64,000 nt of DNA, taken from Ensifer adhaerens. Its GTDB lineage: Bacteria; Pseudomonadota; Alphaproteobacteria; Rhizobiales; Rhizobiaceae. The translations under genes were made by a program, and so were the position numbers. Below are positions 34,991 through 42,947 of this stretch, piece after piece. How positions within the stretch are numbered: position 1 is the first letter of the stretch; each line of letters begins with the position of its first letter. Location of the stretch: the NCBI RefSeq assembly GCF_001270265.1, contig NZ_LGAP01000006.1:1-64000 (forward strand). Reading direction: 5' to 3'. The notes under the pieces are model-generated. The model was not told the origin of the DNA and made no database searches. It saw only the letters and a list, made by a program, of their open reading frames with translations.

Positions 34991-36175
34991 TCAGCGCGAT
35001 AGTTGTTTTGTCGCGTCCTGCAGTCCGGCGAGCGTCAAAGGAAACATCCGCCCGCCAAGCAGGCTCTTGATCATGCCGATCGACTGGGTATAGGCCCAGT
35101 GCTGCTCGGGGACCGGATTGAGCCAGATGGACCGGGGAAAGTGGGCGGCGATGCGCGAGAGCCAAAGCCCGCCGGCTTCGTCGTTCCAGTGTTCGACCGA
35201 GCCGCCGGGGTGGCTGATTTCATAGGGGCTCATCGATGCGTCGCCGACGAAGATCGCGCGGTAGTCGCTGCCGAAGGTGCGCAGCAGCTCGGCCGTGCGG
35301 GTGATGTCGGCGCGACGGCGGCGATTGTCCTTCCACAGGCCCTCGTAGACGCAATTGTGGAAGTAGAAATGCTCCATGTGGCGGAACTCGCCACGTGCGG
35401 CCGAGAACAACTCCTCGACGATGCGGATATGGTCGTCCATCGAACCGCCGACGTCGAAGAACATCAAGAGCTTGACGGCATTGCGCCGTTCCGGCCGGGT
35501 CACGACATCGAGATAGCCGTGCTCGGCGGTGGCGCGGATCGTGCCGGAAAGGTCGAGCTCGTCGGCAGCGCCCTGGCGCACCCAGCGCCGCAGCCGTTTG
35601 AGCGCCACCTTGATGTTGCGCGTGCCGAGCTCGACCGTGTCGTCGTAATCCCTGAATTCGCGCCGGTCCCAGACCTTGACCGCGCGGCGGTGCCGCGAGC
35701 CATCCTGGCCGATCCTGACACCTTCGGGATTGTAGCCATAGGCGCCGAAGGGGGAGGTGCCGGCGGTGCCGATCCATTTGGAGCCGCCCTGGTGGCGCCC
35801 CTCTTGTTCGCGCAGCCGCTGGCGTAAGGTCTCCATCAGCGTCTCGAAGCCGCCAAGCGCTTCGACCAGGCGTTTCTCTTCCTCGCTCAGATATTTCTCG
35901 GCAAGCTTGCGCAGCCACTCCTCGGGGATTTCAGCCTGCTCGAACTCGTCCGGGGGATTGATCGCCTCGAGGCCGGAAAAGCAATGCCGGAAGACGCCGT
36001 CGAAGCGGTCGATATGGCGTTCGTCCTTCACCAGCGCGGTGCGCGCGAGGAAATAGAACGCTTCGATATCGAAGGTGGCGATGCCCGCCTCCATGCCCTC
36101 GATCAAGGACAGGAATTCCCGGAGCGTGACCGGGATCTTCGCAGCCTTCAATTCGAGGAAGAAGGGGATGAACAT
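34991..36175 (-). CDS. VWA-domain protein (CoxE-like)
   Basis: A 394-residue protein of the CoxE-like VWA family (COG3552). The N-terminal half is helical (FFLELKAAKIPVTLREFLSL). The VWA fold occupies about residues 235-394 and has a MIDAS-like LLMFFDVGGSMDDH, with Gly where the first MIDAS Ser is usual. Such proteins work with MoxR AAA ATPases in assembling metalloenzymes or complexes. A MoxR gene is at 37925-38764, separated here by metA and a Nudix gene. The client is unknown. Confidence 0.88.
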   Translation of the reverse strand: MFIPFFLELKAAKIPVTLREFLSLIEGMEAGIATFDIEAFYFLARTALVKDERHIDRFDGVFRHCFSGLEAINPPDEFEQAEIPEEWLRKLAEKYLSEEEKRLVEALGGFETLMETLRQRLREQEGRHQGGSKWIGTAGTSPFGAYGYNPEGVRIGQDGSRHRRAVKVWDRREFRDYDDTVELGTRNIKVALKRLRRWVRQGAADELDLSGTIRATAEHGYLDVVTRPERRNAVKLLMFFDVGGSMDDHIRIVEELFSAARGEFRHMEHFYFHNCVYEGLWKDNRRRRADITRTAELLRTFGSDYRAIFVGDASMSPYEISHPGGSVEHWNDEAGGLWLSRIAAHFPRSIWLNPVPEQHWAYTQSIGMIKSLLGGRMFPLTLAGLQDATKQLSR

Positions 36176-36191
36176 TTAGAGCCTCTGAGCC

Positions 36192-37118
36192 TTAGCTTTC
36201 GCCCCTGCCGATCATGTCCAGTTCGTAGGGCGTCGTCTGATACATCTCGTTGATCCAGTTGCCGAAGAACAGATGCGCATGGCTGCGCCAGCGGTTCTGC
36301 GGCGGCAGGGTTGAATCATTGTGCGGGAAGTAGTCGTGCGGCATCTTGATCGGCACGCCCGCATCCACATCCCGGAAATACTCATCCGACAGCGAGGTGG
36401 AATCATACTCCACGTGATTGAACATGTAGAGGCGCTTGCCCTTCTGCTCGTGCACGAGGCAGACGCCCATCTCCTTCGATTCCATCAGGATCTCGAGGTC
36501 GGCCACCCGATCGATGTCGGTGCGGCGCACTTCGGTCCAGCGCGACACCGGCACGGCGAAATCGTCGGAAAAGCCGTTGAGGTAGACCGAGGAGGGCTGC
36601 AGGTTCTGGTGGCGATAGACGCCGAAGGCCTTCTCCTTCAGCGGATATTTCGGCACGCCGTGGAAATGATAGATCGCCGCCATCGCGCCCCAGCAGACGT
36701 TCAGCGTCGAATGCACGTTGGTCGTCGTCCAGTCGAGGATGCGCTTCAACTCGTTCCAGTAGGTGACGTCCTCGTATTCCAGCGTTTCGACCGGGGCGCC
36801 GGTGATGATGAAGCCGTCGAACTTGCGGGCCTTCACCTCTTCCCAGGTCTCGTAGAAGGCGAGCAGGTGCTCCTCGGAGGTGTTTTTTGCCCGGTGCGCG
36901 CCGATGCGGATCAGCGACAGCTCGACCTGCAGCGGCGAGGCGCCGATGAGGCGCGCCATCTGGATCTCGGTCTTGATCTTGTTCGGCATGAGGTTCAGGA
37001 GCCCGATCTGGAGCGGGCGGATATCCTGACGGATCGCCACGGTCTCGGTCATCACCCGCACGCCCTCGGTCGCGAGGGTTTCGAAGGCGGGCAGCGTATC
37101 GGGTATCTTGATGGGCAT
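36192..37118 (-). CDS. metA: Homoserine O-acetyltransferase MetA
   Basis: Activates homoserine at the first committed step of methionine synthesis (308 aa). The catalytic Cys is at 142 (NVCWGAMAA), and His235 and Glu237 lie in MFNHVEY. Residue 111 is Glu ([13 protein letters not shown]); in this family Glu111 goes with acetyl-CoA use and Gly111 with succinyl-CoA, so this is read as the acetyltransferase. A SAM-II riboswitch with terminator precedes it. Downstream it is followed by the VWA gene after 16 bp. Confidence 0.95.
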   Translation of the reverse strand: MPIKIPDTLPAFETLATEGVRVMTETVAIRQDIRPLQIGLLNLMPNKIKTEIQMARLIGASPLQVELSLIRIGAHRAKNTSEEHLLAFYETWEEVKARKFDGFIITGAPVETLEYEDVTYWNELKRILDWTTTNVHSTLNVCWGAMAAIYHFHGVPKYPLKEKAFGVYRHQNLQPSSVYLNGFSDDFAVPVSRWTEVRRTDIDRVADLEILMESKEMGVCLVHEQKGKRLYMFNHVEYDSTSLSDEYFRDVDAGVPIKMPHDYFPHNDSTLPPQNRWRSHAHLFFGNWINEMYQTTPYELDMIGRGES

Positions 37119-37140
37119 GGGGCTTCCACTCGATCAATAC

Positions 37141-37172
37141 AAAAAAACCGGCGGCGATTGATCGCGACCGGT
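37141..37172 (-). terminator. Terminator of the metA riboswitch
   Basis: On the minus strand, ACCGGTCGCGAT pairs with ATCGCCGCCGGT-type sequence (37147-37172) with one mismatch and one wobble, followed by seven T (37141-37147). It lies between the SAM-II aptamer and the metA ATG, so ligand binding could control termination. Confidence 0.75.
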
Positions 37173-37199
37173 CCTCGGAAAATCCACGTTTCCTCGGCC

Positions 37200-37252
37200 C
37201 TTTAGCGATTTGTTTAACGTGGCTGCAAGCCGGCCGGCCAAATCACCACGGA
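37200..37252 (-). promoter_or_regulatory. SAM-II riboswitch (metA motif)
   Basis: The minus strand reads CCGTGGTGATTTG, then GCCGGCCGGCTTGCAGCCAC, then GTTAAACAAATCGCTAAAG. This contains the SAM-II landmarks: P1 CGTGG pairing with CCACG, the invariant GATTTG strand that forms the pseudoknot with CAAATC, and the GCTAAA end. The aptamer ends about 80 nt before metA. SAM-II is the established alphaproteobacterial control element for metA and metX. Confidence 0.93.
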
Positions 37253-37312
37253 TTGTTTGATAGCGCGGCAGGGGCGCGGGGGTCAATGAAAAACGATTCG
37301 CCGGCTAAAAGG

Positions 37313-37469
37313 CCCCTCATCCGGCTGCCGGCCACCTTCTCCCTGCAGGGGGGGAGAAGGGAACTCGTGGTGCCCGACCGTTCCCGATGAGCGATACCAG
37401 TCAAGTGGCGACCGTGCGTCATTCGCGTCCCCTCTCCCCGCTTGCGGGGAGAGGGTTAGGGTGAGGGGC
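37313..37469 (-). repeat. RIME-like paired palindrome element, copy 3
   Basis: The reverse orientation of copy 2. It starts GGCCCCTCATCCGGCTGCCG with palindrome CCTTCTCCCTGCAGGGGGGG, and closes with CCTCTCCCCGCTTGCGGGGA and GGTTAGGGTGAGGGGC. It fills the gap between the metA leader and the Nudix gene end. Confidence 0.85.
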
Positions 37470-37472
37470 GAA

Positions 37473-37928
37473 TTACCGCTGAGCGGTGAGGCGCAAACTG
37501 GTTTGCAGCAAGTCCAGACCTTCTTGCATCCCGTATCCCAGTCGGTTGCCAGCCTCGCTTTGGCTGAGCCAGAAGAAGCGAAAGCGGATCGGCGGCCCAC
37601 CGCTGTCCGGCGTCATTTCCAGGTGCAGCCAGGTTTGCCTTTGTTCGCCGGCAAGCGGCGCGTGGAAATAATGCCGGCGATGGCAGATTTGCCGGCCGTC
37701 CTTGGTGAAGCGGTAGTCCTGGGTTGCAAGCGGCAGCAATGTCGTCGGCGGCGCCAGCCCGGTCTCCTCGACAAATTCGCGCAAGGCGGCGGCTTCAGGG
37801 CTTTCGCCCGGCTCCATCGTTCCGCCGGGAACCTGCAGATCCACATCCGGAAAATCCGGCTCGTCGAAGACCAGCAGATGCTTACGCCAGGTGGCGTAGA
37901 TCAGGACCTTATGCGCGTCCGGCCTCAT
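37473..37928 (-). CDS. Nudix hydrolase
   Basis: A 151-residue Nudix protein. The Nudix box is intact from GGTMEPGESPEAAALREFVE through EETGL (about residues 35-58). It begins VLIYATWRKHLLVFDEPDFP and ends with a short helix. The substrate (a nucleoside diphosphate derivative) cannot be told. It starts with ATG overlapping the moxR stop (ATGA), so it is translationally coupled to the ATPase. Confidence 0.88.
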   Translation of the reverse strand: MRPDAHKVLIYATWRKHLLVFDEPDFPDVDLQVPGGTMEPGESPEAAALREFVEETGLAPPTTLLPLATQDYRFTKDGRQICHRRHYFHAPLAGEQRQTWLHLEMTPDSGGPPIRFRFFWLSQSEAGNRLGYGMQEGLDLLQTSLRLTAQR

Positions 37929-38764
37929 CCGTCGCGGCGTGCCATGAAGGCCAGGCGCTCGAAGAGGTGGACGTCCTGCTCGTTCTTGAGCAGCGCGCCG
38001 TGCAGCTTCGGCAGCATGGTCTTTGGATCGGCGCGCAGGTCGGCCGGCTCGATCTCGTCGGCGACGAGCAGGCGGATCCAGTCGAGCGCTTCGGAGGTCG
38101 AAGGCTTCTTCTTCAGCCCCGGCACCTGGCGGATATCGTAGAAGGCGGCAAGGGCGGCCGAAAGCAGCGTCTTGCGGATGCCGGGATAGTGCACCTCGAC
38201 GATGCGGGCGAGCGTGTCTGCGTCGGGAAAGCGGATATAGTGGAAGAAGCAGCGGCGCAGAAAAGCGTCCGGCAGTTCCTTTTCGTTGTTGGAGGTGATG
38301 ACGACGATCGGCCGCTGGCGGGCCTGGATCGTTTCGTTCGTCTCGTAGACGTGGAACTCCATTCGGTCGAGTTCCTGCAAGAGGTCGTTTGGAAACTCGA
38401 TGTCGGCCTTGTCGATCTCGTCGATCAACAGCACCACCCGCCGCCCGGCCTCGAACGCCTGCCAGAGCTTGCCCTTGCGGATGTAGTTCTTGACGTCGTT
38501 GACGCGCTCGTCGCCAAGCTGGCTGTCACGCAGGCGCGAGACGGCATCATATTCGTAAAGCCCCTGCTGGGCCTTGGTCGTCGATTTGACGCTCCATTCG
38601 ATCAGCTCGAGCCCGAGGGCCGCGGCGATCTGCCGGGCAAGCTCGGTCTTGCCGGTGCCGGGCTCGCCCTTGACGAGCAGCGGCCGTTCCAGCCGGATCG
38701 CGGCGTTGACCGCGATCATCAGGTCCTTGTCGGCGATATAGTCGGCGGTACCTTCGAATTGCAT
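37925..38764 (-). CDS. MoxR-family AAA ATPase
   Basis: A 279-residue AAA+ ATPase of the MoxR group. Walker A is LLVKGEPGTGKTELARQIA, Walker B RVVLLIDEIDKAD, sensor 1 PIVVITSNNEKELPD and the arginine-finger stretch FLRRCFFHYI. The ATG at 38764 (MQFEGTADYI) is the family start; the frame to 38857 adds 31 unlike residues. MoxR proteins partner with VWA proteins; the likely partner is at 34991-36175. Confidence 0.93.
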   Translation of the reverse strand: MQFEGTADYIADKDLMIAVNAAIRLERPLLVKGEPGTGKTELARQIAAALGLELIEWSVKSTTKAQQGLYEYDAVSRLRDSQLGDERVNDVKNYIRKGKLWQAFEAGRRVVLLIDEIDKADIEFPNDLLQELDRMEFHVYETNETIQARQRPIVVITSNNEKELPDAFLRRCFFHYIRFPDADTLARIVEVHYPGIRKTLLSAALAAFYDIRQVPGLKKKPSTSEALDWIRLLVADEIEPADLRADPKTMLPKLHGALLKNEQDVHLFERLAFMARRDG

Positions 38765-38885
38765 GGGCTTCTTCCGGTCGTGGCGATGCGGACGACGGGT
38801 CTGCGAAGAACCCGACGTGGTGCCTCTGCAGTAGCGCATAAGCGGGGCAGGTGCCAATGCCGCGCCGGCCGAAGCTCGCCAGACG

Positions 38886-39266
38886 TCAGCCGCGGAAGGC
38901 GGTGACCTCGATCTCGATCAGCATTTCCGGGCGGATGAGATCGCAGACGATCATGGTGGCAGCCGGGCGGATATCGCCGAACATCTCGCCGAAGATCGGA
39001 AAAACCCGGTCGGCGAAGCTGGCATTGGTGACGTAGTAGTGATTGCGCACCACGTCCGAGAGCGAGAAGCCCGCCTCTTTCAGCGCGCCCTCGATCGTCT
39101 TCAGGCAATTGCGTGCCTGCTCTTCCACCGTTTCCGGCATGGTCATGGTGGCGTAATCGTAGCCGGTGGTGCCGGAGACGAAGCACCAGTCGCCCTTGGC
39201 GACGGCACGCGAATAGCCTGCCGTCTTCTCAAAGGGCGAACCGGAGGAGATGAGCTTGCGCGTCAT
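38886..39266 (-). CDS. RidA-family protein
   Basis: A 126-residue Rid (YjgF/YER057c/UK114) family protein. RidA proper hydrolyses reactive enamine/imine intermediates from PLP enzymes. Seen: KGDWCFVSGTTGYDY, KTIEGALKEAGFSLSDVVRN and the C-terminal EMLIEIEVTAFRG. The Arg typical of active RidA near the C-terminus (..RPEMLIEIE) is present. It lies 9 bp downstream of leuD, in keeping with branched-chain amino-acid metabolism. Confidence 0.88.
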   Translation of the reverse strand: MTRKLISSGSPFEKTAGYSRAVAKGDWCFVSGTTGYDYATMTMPETVEEQARNCLKTIEGALKEAGFSLSDVVRNHYYVTNASFADRVFPIFGEMFGDIRPAATMIVCDLIRPEMLIEIEVTAFRG

Positions 39267-39275
39267 CTCTTAAGC

Positions 39276-39881
39276 TCACGCCCAGGGGCGCGAGGCGGCG
39301 GTCGACTTTTCGAAGCTGTCGATGGCCGTTGCCTTCTCCAGCGTCAGGCCGATGTCGTCGAGGCCGTTCAGCAGGCAGTGGCGCTTGAAGGCATCGATCT
39401 CGAACTTGACCGTGCCGCCGTCCGGGCCGGTGATTTCCTGGGATTCCAGGTCGATCGACAGGATGGCGTTGGAGCCGCGCGAGGCGTCGTCCATCAGCTT
39501 GTCCAGGTTCTCCTGGCTGACGACGATCGGCAGGATGCCGTTCTTGAAACAGTTGTTGTAGAAGATGTCGGCGAACGAGGTCGAGATCACGCAGCGGATG
39601 CCGAAGTCGAGGAGCGCCCACGGCGCGTGCTCGCGCGAGGAACCGCAGCCGAAGTTGTCGCCGGCGACCAGGATCTTGGCGTTCTGGTAGGCGGGCTTGT
39701 TGAGCACGAAGTCCGGGTTGACCGAGCCGTCCTCGTTGTAGCGGGCTTCGGCGAAAAGTCCGGTGCCGAGGCCGGTGCGCTTGATCGTCTTCAGGTAATC
39801 CTTCGGAATGATCATGTCCGTGTCGACGTTGACGACGGGGAGGGGAGCGGCGACGCCGGTGAGCTTGACGAACTTTTCCAT
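39276..39881 (-). CDS. leuD: 3-isopropylmalate dehydratase small subunit
   Basis: The small subunit (201 aa) of isopropylmalate isomerase, partner of LeuC. Key motifs are [17 protein letters not shown] at the start and [20 protein letters not shown], the substrate-recognition loop. Full family length. The gene is 23 kb from leuC and on the opposite strand, an arrangement that requires separate coordination of the two subunits. RidA follows. Confidence 0.97.
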   Translation of the reverse strand: MEKFVKLTGVAAPLPVVNVDTDMIIPKDYLKTIKRTGLGTGLFAEARYNEDGSVNPDFVLNKPAYQNAKILVAGDNFGCGSSREHAPWALLDFGIRCVISTSFADIFYNNCFKNGILPIVVSQENLDKLMDDASRGSNAILSIDLESQEITGPDGGTVKFEIDAFKRHCLLNGLDDIGLTLEKATAIDSFEKSTAASRPWA

Positions 39882-40096
39882 AACTTCAGGCCTTCGATTT
39901 CAGCGAAATGTTGCGTAAGCGTTTAGATCAGTTTTGCGCCGAAATGAAGGAAAATCTATCCCGAAGACACTTGCCGGGCGGGTGAAATTGCCTGCCCGGC
40001 AGCTGTCGTCGCGGTTGTTTTATCAGTTGGAGCGCCTTGCCTCCCGGCTTTGCGGACATCGGCCGGTGTCTGGCGCCGGTGTCAGTCTGCCTTGAC

Positions 40097-40528
40097 CTAG
40101 CCTGCCTTGACTGGGGCGTTCAGCGCCCAGAGCACGCCGAAGGGGTCGCGCAGCTGTCCGTAGCGATCGCCCCAGAACATCACCTCGATGGGCATCACGA
40201 CTTCGGCGCCGGCAGCCACCGCTTGGCTCCACCATCCGTCGATGTCGTCGACCGGCAGCATCAGGCTGTAGGCCTGCGGCTTTTCCAGGGCATGACCGTA
40301 TTCCGGATAAGCGTCGCTGAGCATCAGCGAGCTGCCGTTGATGTGGAGATGGATGTGCATCGTCCGGCCCTGGTCGTCGACCGGTTGCCTATAGGCTTCC
40401 TTTGCGCCGAAGGCATGCTTGTAGAATTCCGCAGCCTTGGCCGCGCCGTCGACCTGGAGATAAGGCACCAGCCCGTTCAGGGCCGGTGGCAGCTGGTTTG
40501 CGTCTGTTTTCTGCGTCGTGTTGTCCAT
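40097..40528 (-). CDS. VOC-family protein (PhnB/glyoxalase-like)
   Basis: A 143-residue protein of the VOC (glyoxalase/bleomycin resistance) superfamily with two beta-alpha-beta-beta-beta units: VPYLQVDGAAKAAEFYKHAF, then MHIHLHINGSSLMLSDAYPE, and DIDGWWSQAVAAGAEVVMPI followed by WGDRYGQLRDPFGVLWAL. The PhnB subgroup has this layout. No activity can be assigned. It is separated from leuD by 215 bp with one GC-rich hairpin and no gene. Confidence 0.88.
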   Translation of the reverse strand: MDNTTQKTDANQLPPALNGLVPYLQVDGAAKAAEFYKHAFGAKEAYRQPVDDQGRTMHIHLHINGSSLMLSDAYPEYGHALEKPQAYSLMLPVDDIDGWWSQAVAAGAEVVMPIEVMFWGDRYGQLRDPFGVLWALNAPVKAG

Positions 40529-40658
40529 GTCGTGCTCCTATCCTTCGTCACGAGGGCATGGCCTTTGCTGGCCTGGTCCAAGGACGAACGGAAACGGGTC
40601 CGCCCGACATGGGTGTCGCAAAATTTTATCTCGGCTTTGGAGACCGGTGCCGCGTGGC

Positions 40659-40904
40659 CTAGAGATCGATGATCGTGCCGCGACCGTCGTTCCAGATGCG
40701 CATTTCGCGCGGGGCGGCGCCGGAGGTCTGGCGGGCAGTTGCGCGCGCGGGCTTCAGGTTCAGCCGGGCGGCAATGGCGCTGCCGATCGCGACAACGGCG
40801 GCGATGCCGGCGAGCGCGAGCGCAAGCGATGCGGTGAAGACGAAGGCCGCCAGCGTAGTGGTGATGGCTACAGCCGTAAAAAGAACAGAACGTATGCTTT
40901 GCAT
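40659..40904 (-). CDS. Small membrane protein of unknown function
   Basis: An 81-residue frame starts with ATG at 40904, preceded by a good ribosome-binding site (AGGTGACGATC). It is part of a longer frame reaching 41513 that would run antisense through the CoA-lyase gene; the short version is preferred. Residues 7-48 form one long or two adjacent hydrophobic segments (AVAITTTLAAFVFTASLALA). The tail is basic and ends EMRIWNDGRGTIIDL. No family recognised. Confidence 0.55.
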   Translation of the reverse strand: MQSIRSVLFTAVAITTTLAAFVFTASLALALAGIAAVVAIGSAIAARLNLKPARATARQTSGAAPREMRIWNDGRGTIIDL

Positions 40905-41016
40905 GATCGTCACCTTTCTGGCTCCGATGTGGGTGTTGCTGCCGCCGCTTGCAAGAGGGGGTGCGGCCGTTCGCCTCGCCTTGCGGAAAAAATGAAAGGG
41001 GGGCACAACTGGCCGC

Positions 41017-41922
41017 ATGACAAAATCGATCGAACACCACCCCGTTCGCCTGCGCCGTTCGGTGCTTTCCGTGCCGGCCGACAATGCCCGCGCACTGGCC
41101 AAGGTTTCGGAACTGGCAGCCGATGCCGCGATCTTCGACCTCGAGGATGCGGTGGCGCCCGAGCGCAAGGCCGCGGCGCGTGACGGGCTCGTTCGCCACC
41201 TCATCGAAAACAGGCCGGATTGCGAAATCATCATCCGCATCAATGCGCTCGGATCAGGCTTCGGCCAGCAGGATCTGGCGGCAGCCGTTTCGGCAAAGCC
41301 CGACGCGATCCTCTTGCCGAAGGTCGAAAGCCCGGCCGATATCCAGATCGCCGCCGACTGGCTGGCCGATAACGATGCGCCGGAGGGCTTACGTCTCTGG
41401 GCGATGATCGAGACGCCGCGCGGTGTCGTCAATGCGCCGGCGATCGCCGAGACCGGCCGCACCTTCGGCGGCAGGCTCGATTGCTTCGTCGTCGGCCTCA
41501 ACGATCTGCGCAAGGAAACCGGCGTTCCCGACCGTCCCGGCCGGCCTTACCTGATCCCCTGGCTGATGCAGATCCTGCTCGCCGCACGCGGAAGCGGTCT
41601 CGACGTCATCGATGCGGTGTTCAACGATTTCCGAGATGCCGATGGTTTCGACGAGGAGTGCCGGCAGGGTCGCGACATGGGCTATGACGGCAAGATGTTG
41701 ATCCATCCGCTGCAGATCGGCCCGGCCAACGAACGCTTCGGCGTCGAGCAGGCCGCCGTCGACGAGGCGCGCGCCATCATCGCCGCCTTCGCGCTGCCGG
41801 GGAACGCAGACAAAAATGTCATCAATCTTCATGGCCGAATGATCGAGCGGCTGCATCTCGATCAGGCTTTGAAGCTCGCCGCCAAGGCGGACACGATTGA
41901 AAAACGAAAGGCAAGATTTTGA
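41017..41922 (+). CDS. CoA ester lyase (HpcH/HpaI, CitE-like)
   Basis: A 301-residue TIM-barrel protein of the citrate lyase beta/malyl-CoA lyase family. It shows RRSVLSVPADNARALAKV, the metal-site DLEDAVAPERK, IIIRINALGSG, DAILLPKVESPADI with the active-site Glu, IETPRGV and GLNDLRKETG. The substrate (for example malyl- or mesaconyl-CoA) cannot be read from sequence. Its stop overlaps the TTG start of the next gene. Confidence 0.9.
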   Translation: MTKSIEHHPVRLRRSVLSVPADNARALAKVSELAADAAIFDLEDAVAPERKAAARDGLVRHLIENRPDCEIIIRINALGSGFGQQDLAAAVSAKPDAILLPKVESPADIQIAADWLADNDAPEGLRLWAMIETPRGVVNAPAIAETGRTFGGRLDCFVVGLNDLRKETGVPDRPGRPYLIPWLMQILLAARGSGLDVIDAVFNDFRDADGFDEECRQGRDMGYDGKMLIHPLQIGPANERFGVEQAAVDEARAIIAAFALPGNADKNVINLHGRMIERLHLDQALKLAAKADTIEKRKARF

Positions 41923-42125
41923 AACTTTACCGCTTCCTCACCGGCCCCGACGATGCGTCCTTCTGCCATAAGGTGACGGCGGCGCTGAATCAGGGCTGGT
42001 CCCTGCACGGCTCGCCGACCTACGCCTTCAATGCGGATACGCAGCACATGCAATGCGGACAGGCCGTATTCAAGGAAGTCGAAGGCAAGGATTATCATCC
42101 CGACATCAAGCTGTCGGAGCAATAA
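41919..42125 (+). CDS. DUF1737-domain protein
   Basis: A 68-residue cytoplasmic protein of the DUF1737 family (pattern MKLYRFLTGPDDASFCHKVT, ALNQGWSLHGSPTYAFN, MQCGQAVFKEV). Function unknown. The start is TTG at 41919, overlapping the CoA-lyase stop as TTGA, so translation is coupled. A terminator follows immediately. Confidence 0.88.
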   Translation: MKLYRFLTGPDDASFCHKVTAALNQGWSLHGSPTYAFNADTQHMQCGQAVFKEVEGKDYHPDIKLSEQ

Positions 42126-42132
42126 AAGCAGG

Positions 42133-42165
42133 AACGCTCCGGTTTTACGGCCGGAGCGTTTCTTT
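42133..42165 (+). terminator. Terminator after the DUF1737 gene
   Basis: A perfect 10-bp stem AACGCTCCGG (42133-42142) with CCGGAGCGTT (42151-42160), an 8-nt loop, and TCTTTG after. Confidence 0.85.
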
Positions 42166-42242
42166 GTCTTCCGATTGTTTTTCAGAAGGGGCGGGCCTCT
42201 AAGCTGGATGCTCCTGACCAGCGCGAGAGGTTTTTCGGAGCT

Positions 42243-42345
42243 TAGAGCGTTTCCGGCTTAGACGGAGTCGCAGAAACGCCTATCTCTTTGTTTTTACGCA
42301 TTCCCTGACGGAAAACCGCTTCGCACTTTTCCTGGAAATGCTCTA
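42243..42345. repeat. Dispersed intergenic repeat, family 2, copy 2
   Basis: Modules A and B as at 21215: TAGAGCGTTTCCGGCTTAGA, TTGTTTTTACGCATTCCCTG, GGAAAACCGCTTCGCACTTT, TTCCTGGAAATGCTCTA. The right end gives the UAG stop of the metallopeptidase gene (minus strand). Confidence 0.88.
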
Positions 42346-42777
42346 GTTGCCCACGTGCTCCACGCTCGCCTCGATCCGTTCCATGTCGTCGTCGGAGAGG
42401 CCGAAATGGTGGCCGATCTCGTGGATCAGCACATGGGTGATGATGTCGCCCAGCGTTTCCTCGTTTTCCGCCCAATAGTCGATGATCGGGCGGCGATAAA
42501 GGGTGATCCGGTTCGGAAACTCGCCGGTTTCCATGGTGAAACGTTCGCTGATGCCGCGGCCTTCGAACAGGCCGAGCAGGTCGAACGGCGTTTCCAGCGC
42601 CATATCCTCGAAGACGTCGTCGCTTGGAAAATCGGCAACCTCGATGATGAGGTCGGTCGTCAGCTGGCGGAACTCCTGCGGCAGGTGGCTGTAGGCTTCC
42701 ACTGCGAGTTGTTCGAATGTCGTGAGCGTCGGTGCGTGGCGATCCCGCCAATCATCGGTCTGGTCAATGCGGGCCAT
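42343..42777 (-). CDS. Metallopeptidase-family (zincin-like) protein
   Basis: A 144-residue minimal zincin of the TTHA0227-like family. The zinc motif is HVLIHEIGHHFGLSDDD (HExxH) near the C-terminus. Upstream is FPSDDVFEDMALETPFDLLG and ETGEFPNRITLYRRP. No signal peptide, so it acts in the cytoplasm; substrate unknown. The ATG at 42777 is chosen over a frame to 42846. The stop is inside a family-2 repeat. Confidence 0.88.
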   Translation of the reverse strand: MARIDQTDDWRDRHAPTLTTFEQLAVEAYSHLPQEFRQLTTDLIIEVADFPSDDVFEDMALETPFDLLGLFEGRGISERFTMETGEFPNRITLYRRPIIDYWAENEETLGDIITHVLIHEIGHHFGLSDDDMERIEASVEHVGN

Positions 42778-42909
42778 AGGCACTCCTTGTTGCCCTCCAT
42801 ATAGCGATTTTGCCTTTGTTTTTCGAGTGTTGAAATCCGGCTGCAACGGGTGAGGAATAAATTCTTAAATTTGGCTGTTGACTCCTCCGGGCAGCTCTGG
42901 AATCTATAA

Positions 42910-42924
42910 GAACATAACAGGAAC
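42910..42924. promoter_or_regulatory. SOS (LexA) box before imuA
   Basis: GAAC-ATAACAG-GAAC, an exact match to the alphaproteobacterial LexA site GAAC-N7-GAAC (GTTC-N7-GTTC on the other strand), lies 23 bp before the imuA start. DNA-damage induction of the imuA-imuB-dnaE2 cassette through LexA is established in other bacteria. Confidence 0.9.
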
Positions 42925-42947
42925 ATCTTAAATGGGAGTTGACCGTC

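Noticed and set aside
39984-40014. GC hairpin between leuD and the VOC gene as a terminator
   Set aside because: The stem TGCCGGGC/GCCCGGCA is good but there is no T-run on either side in the right orientation.
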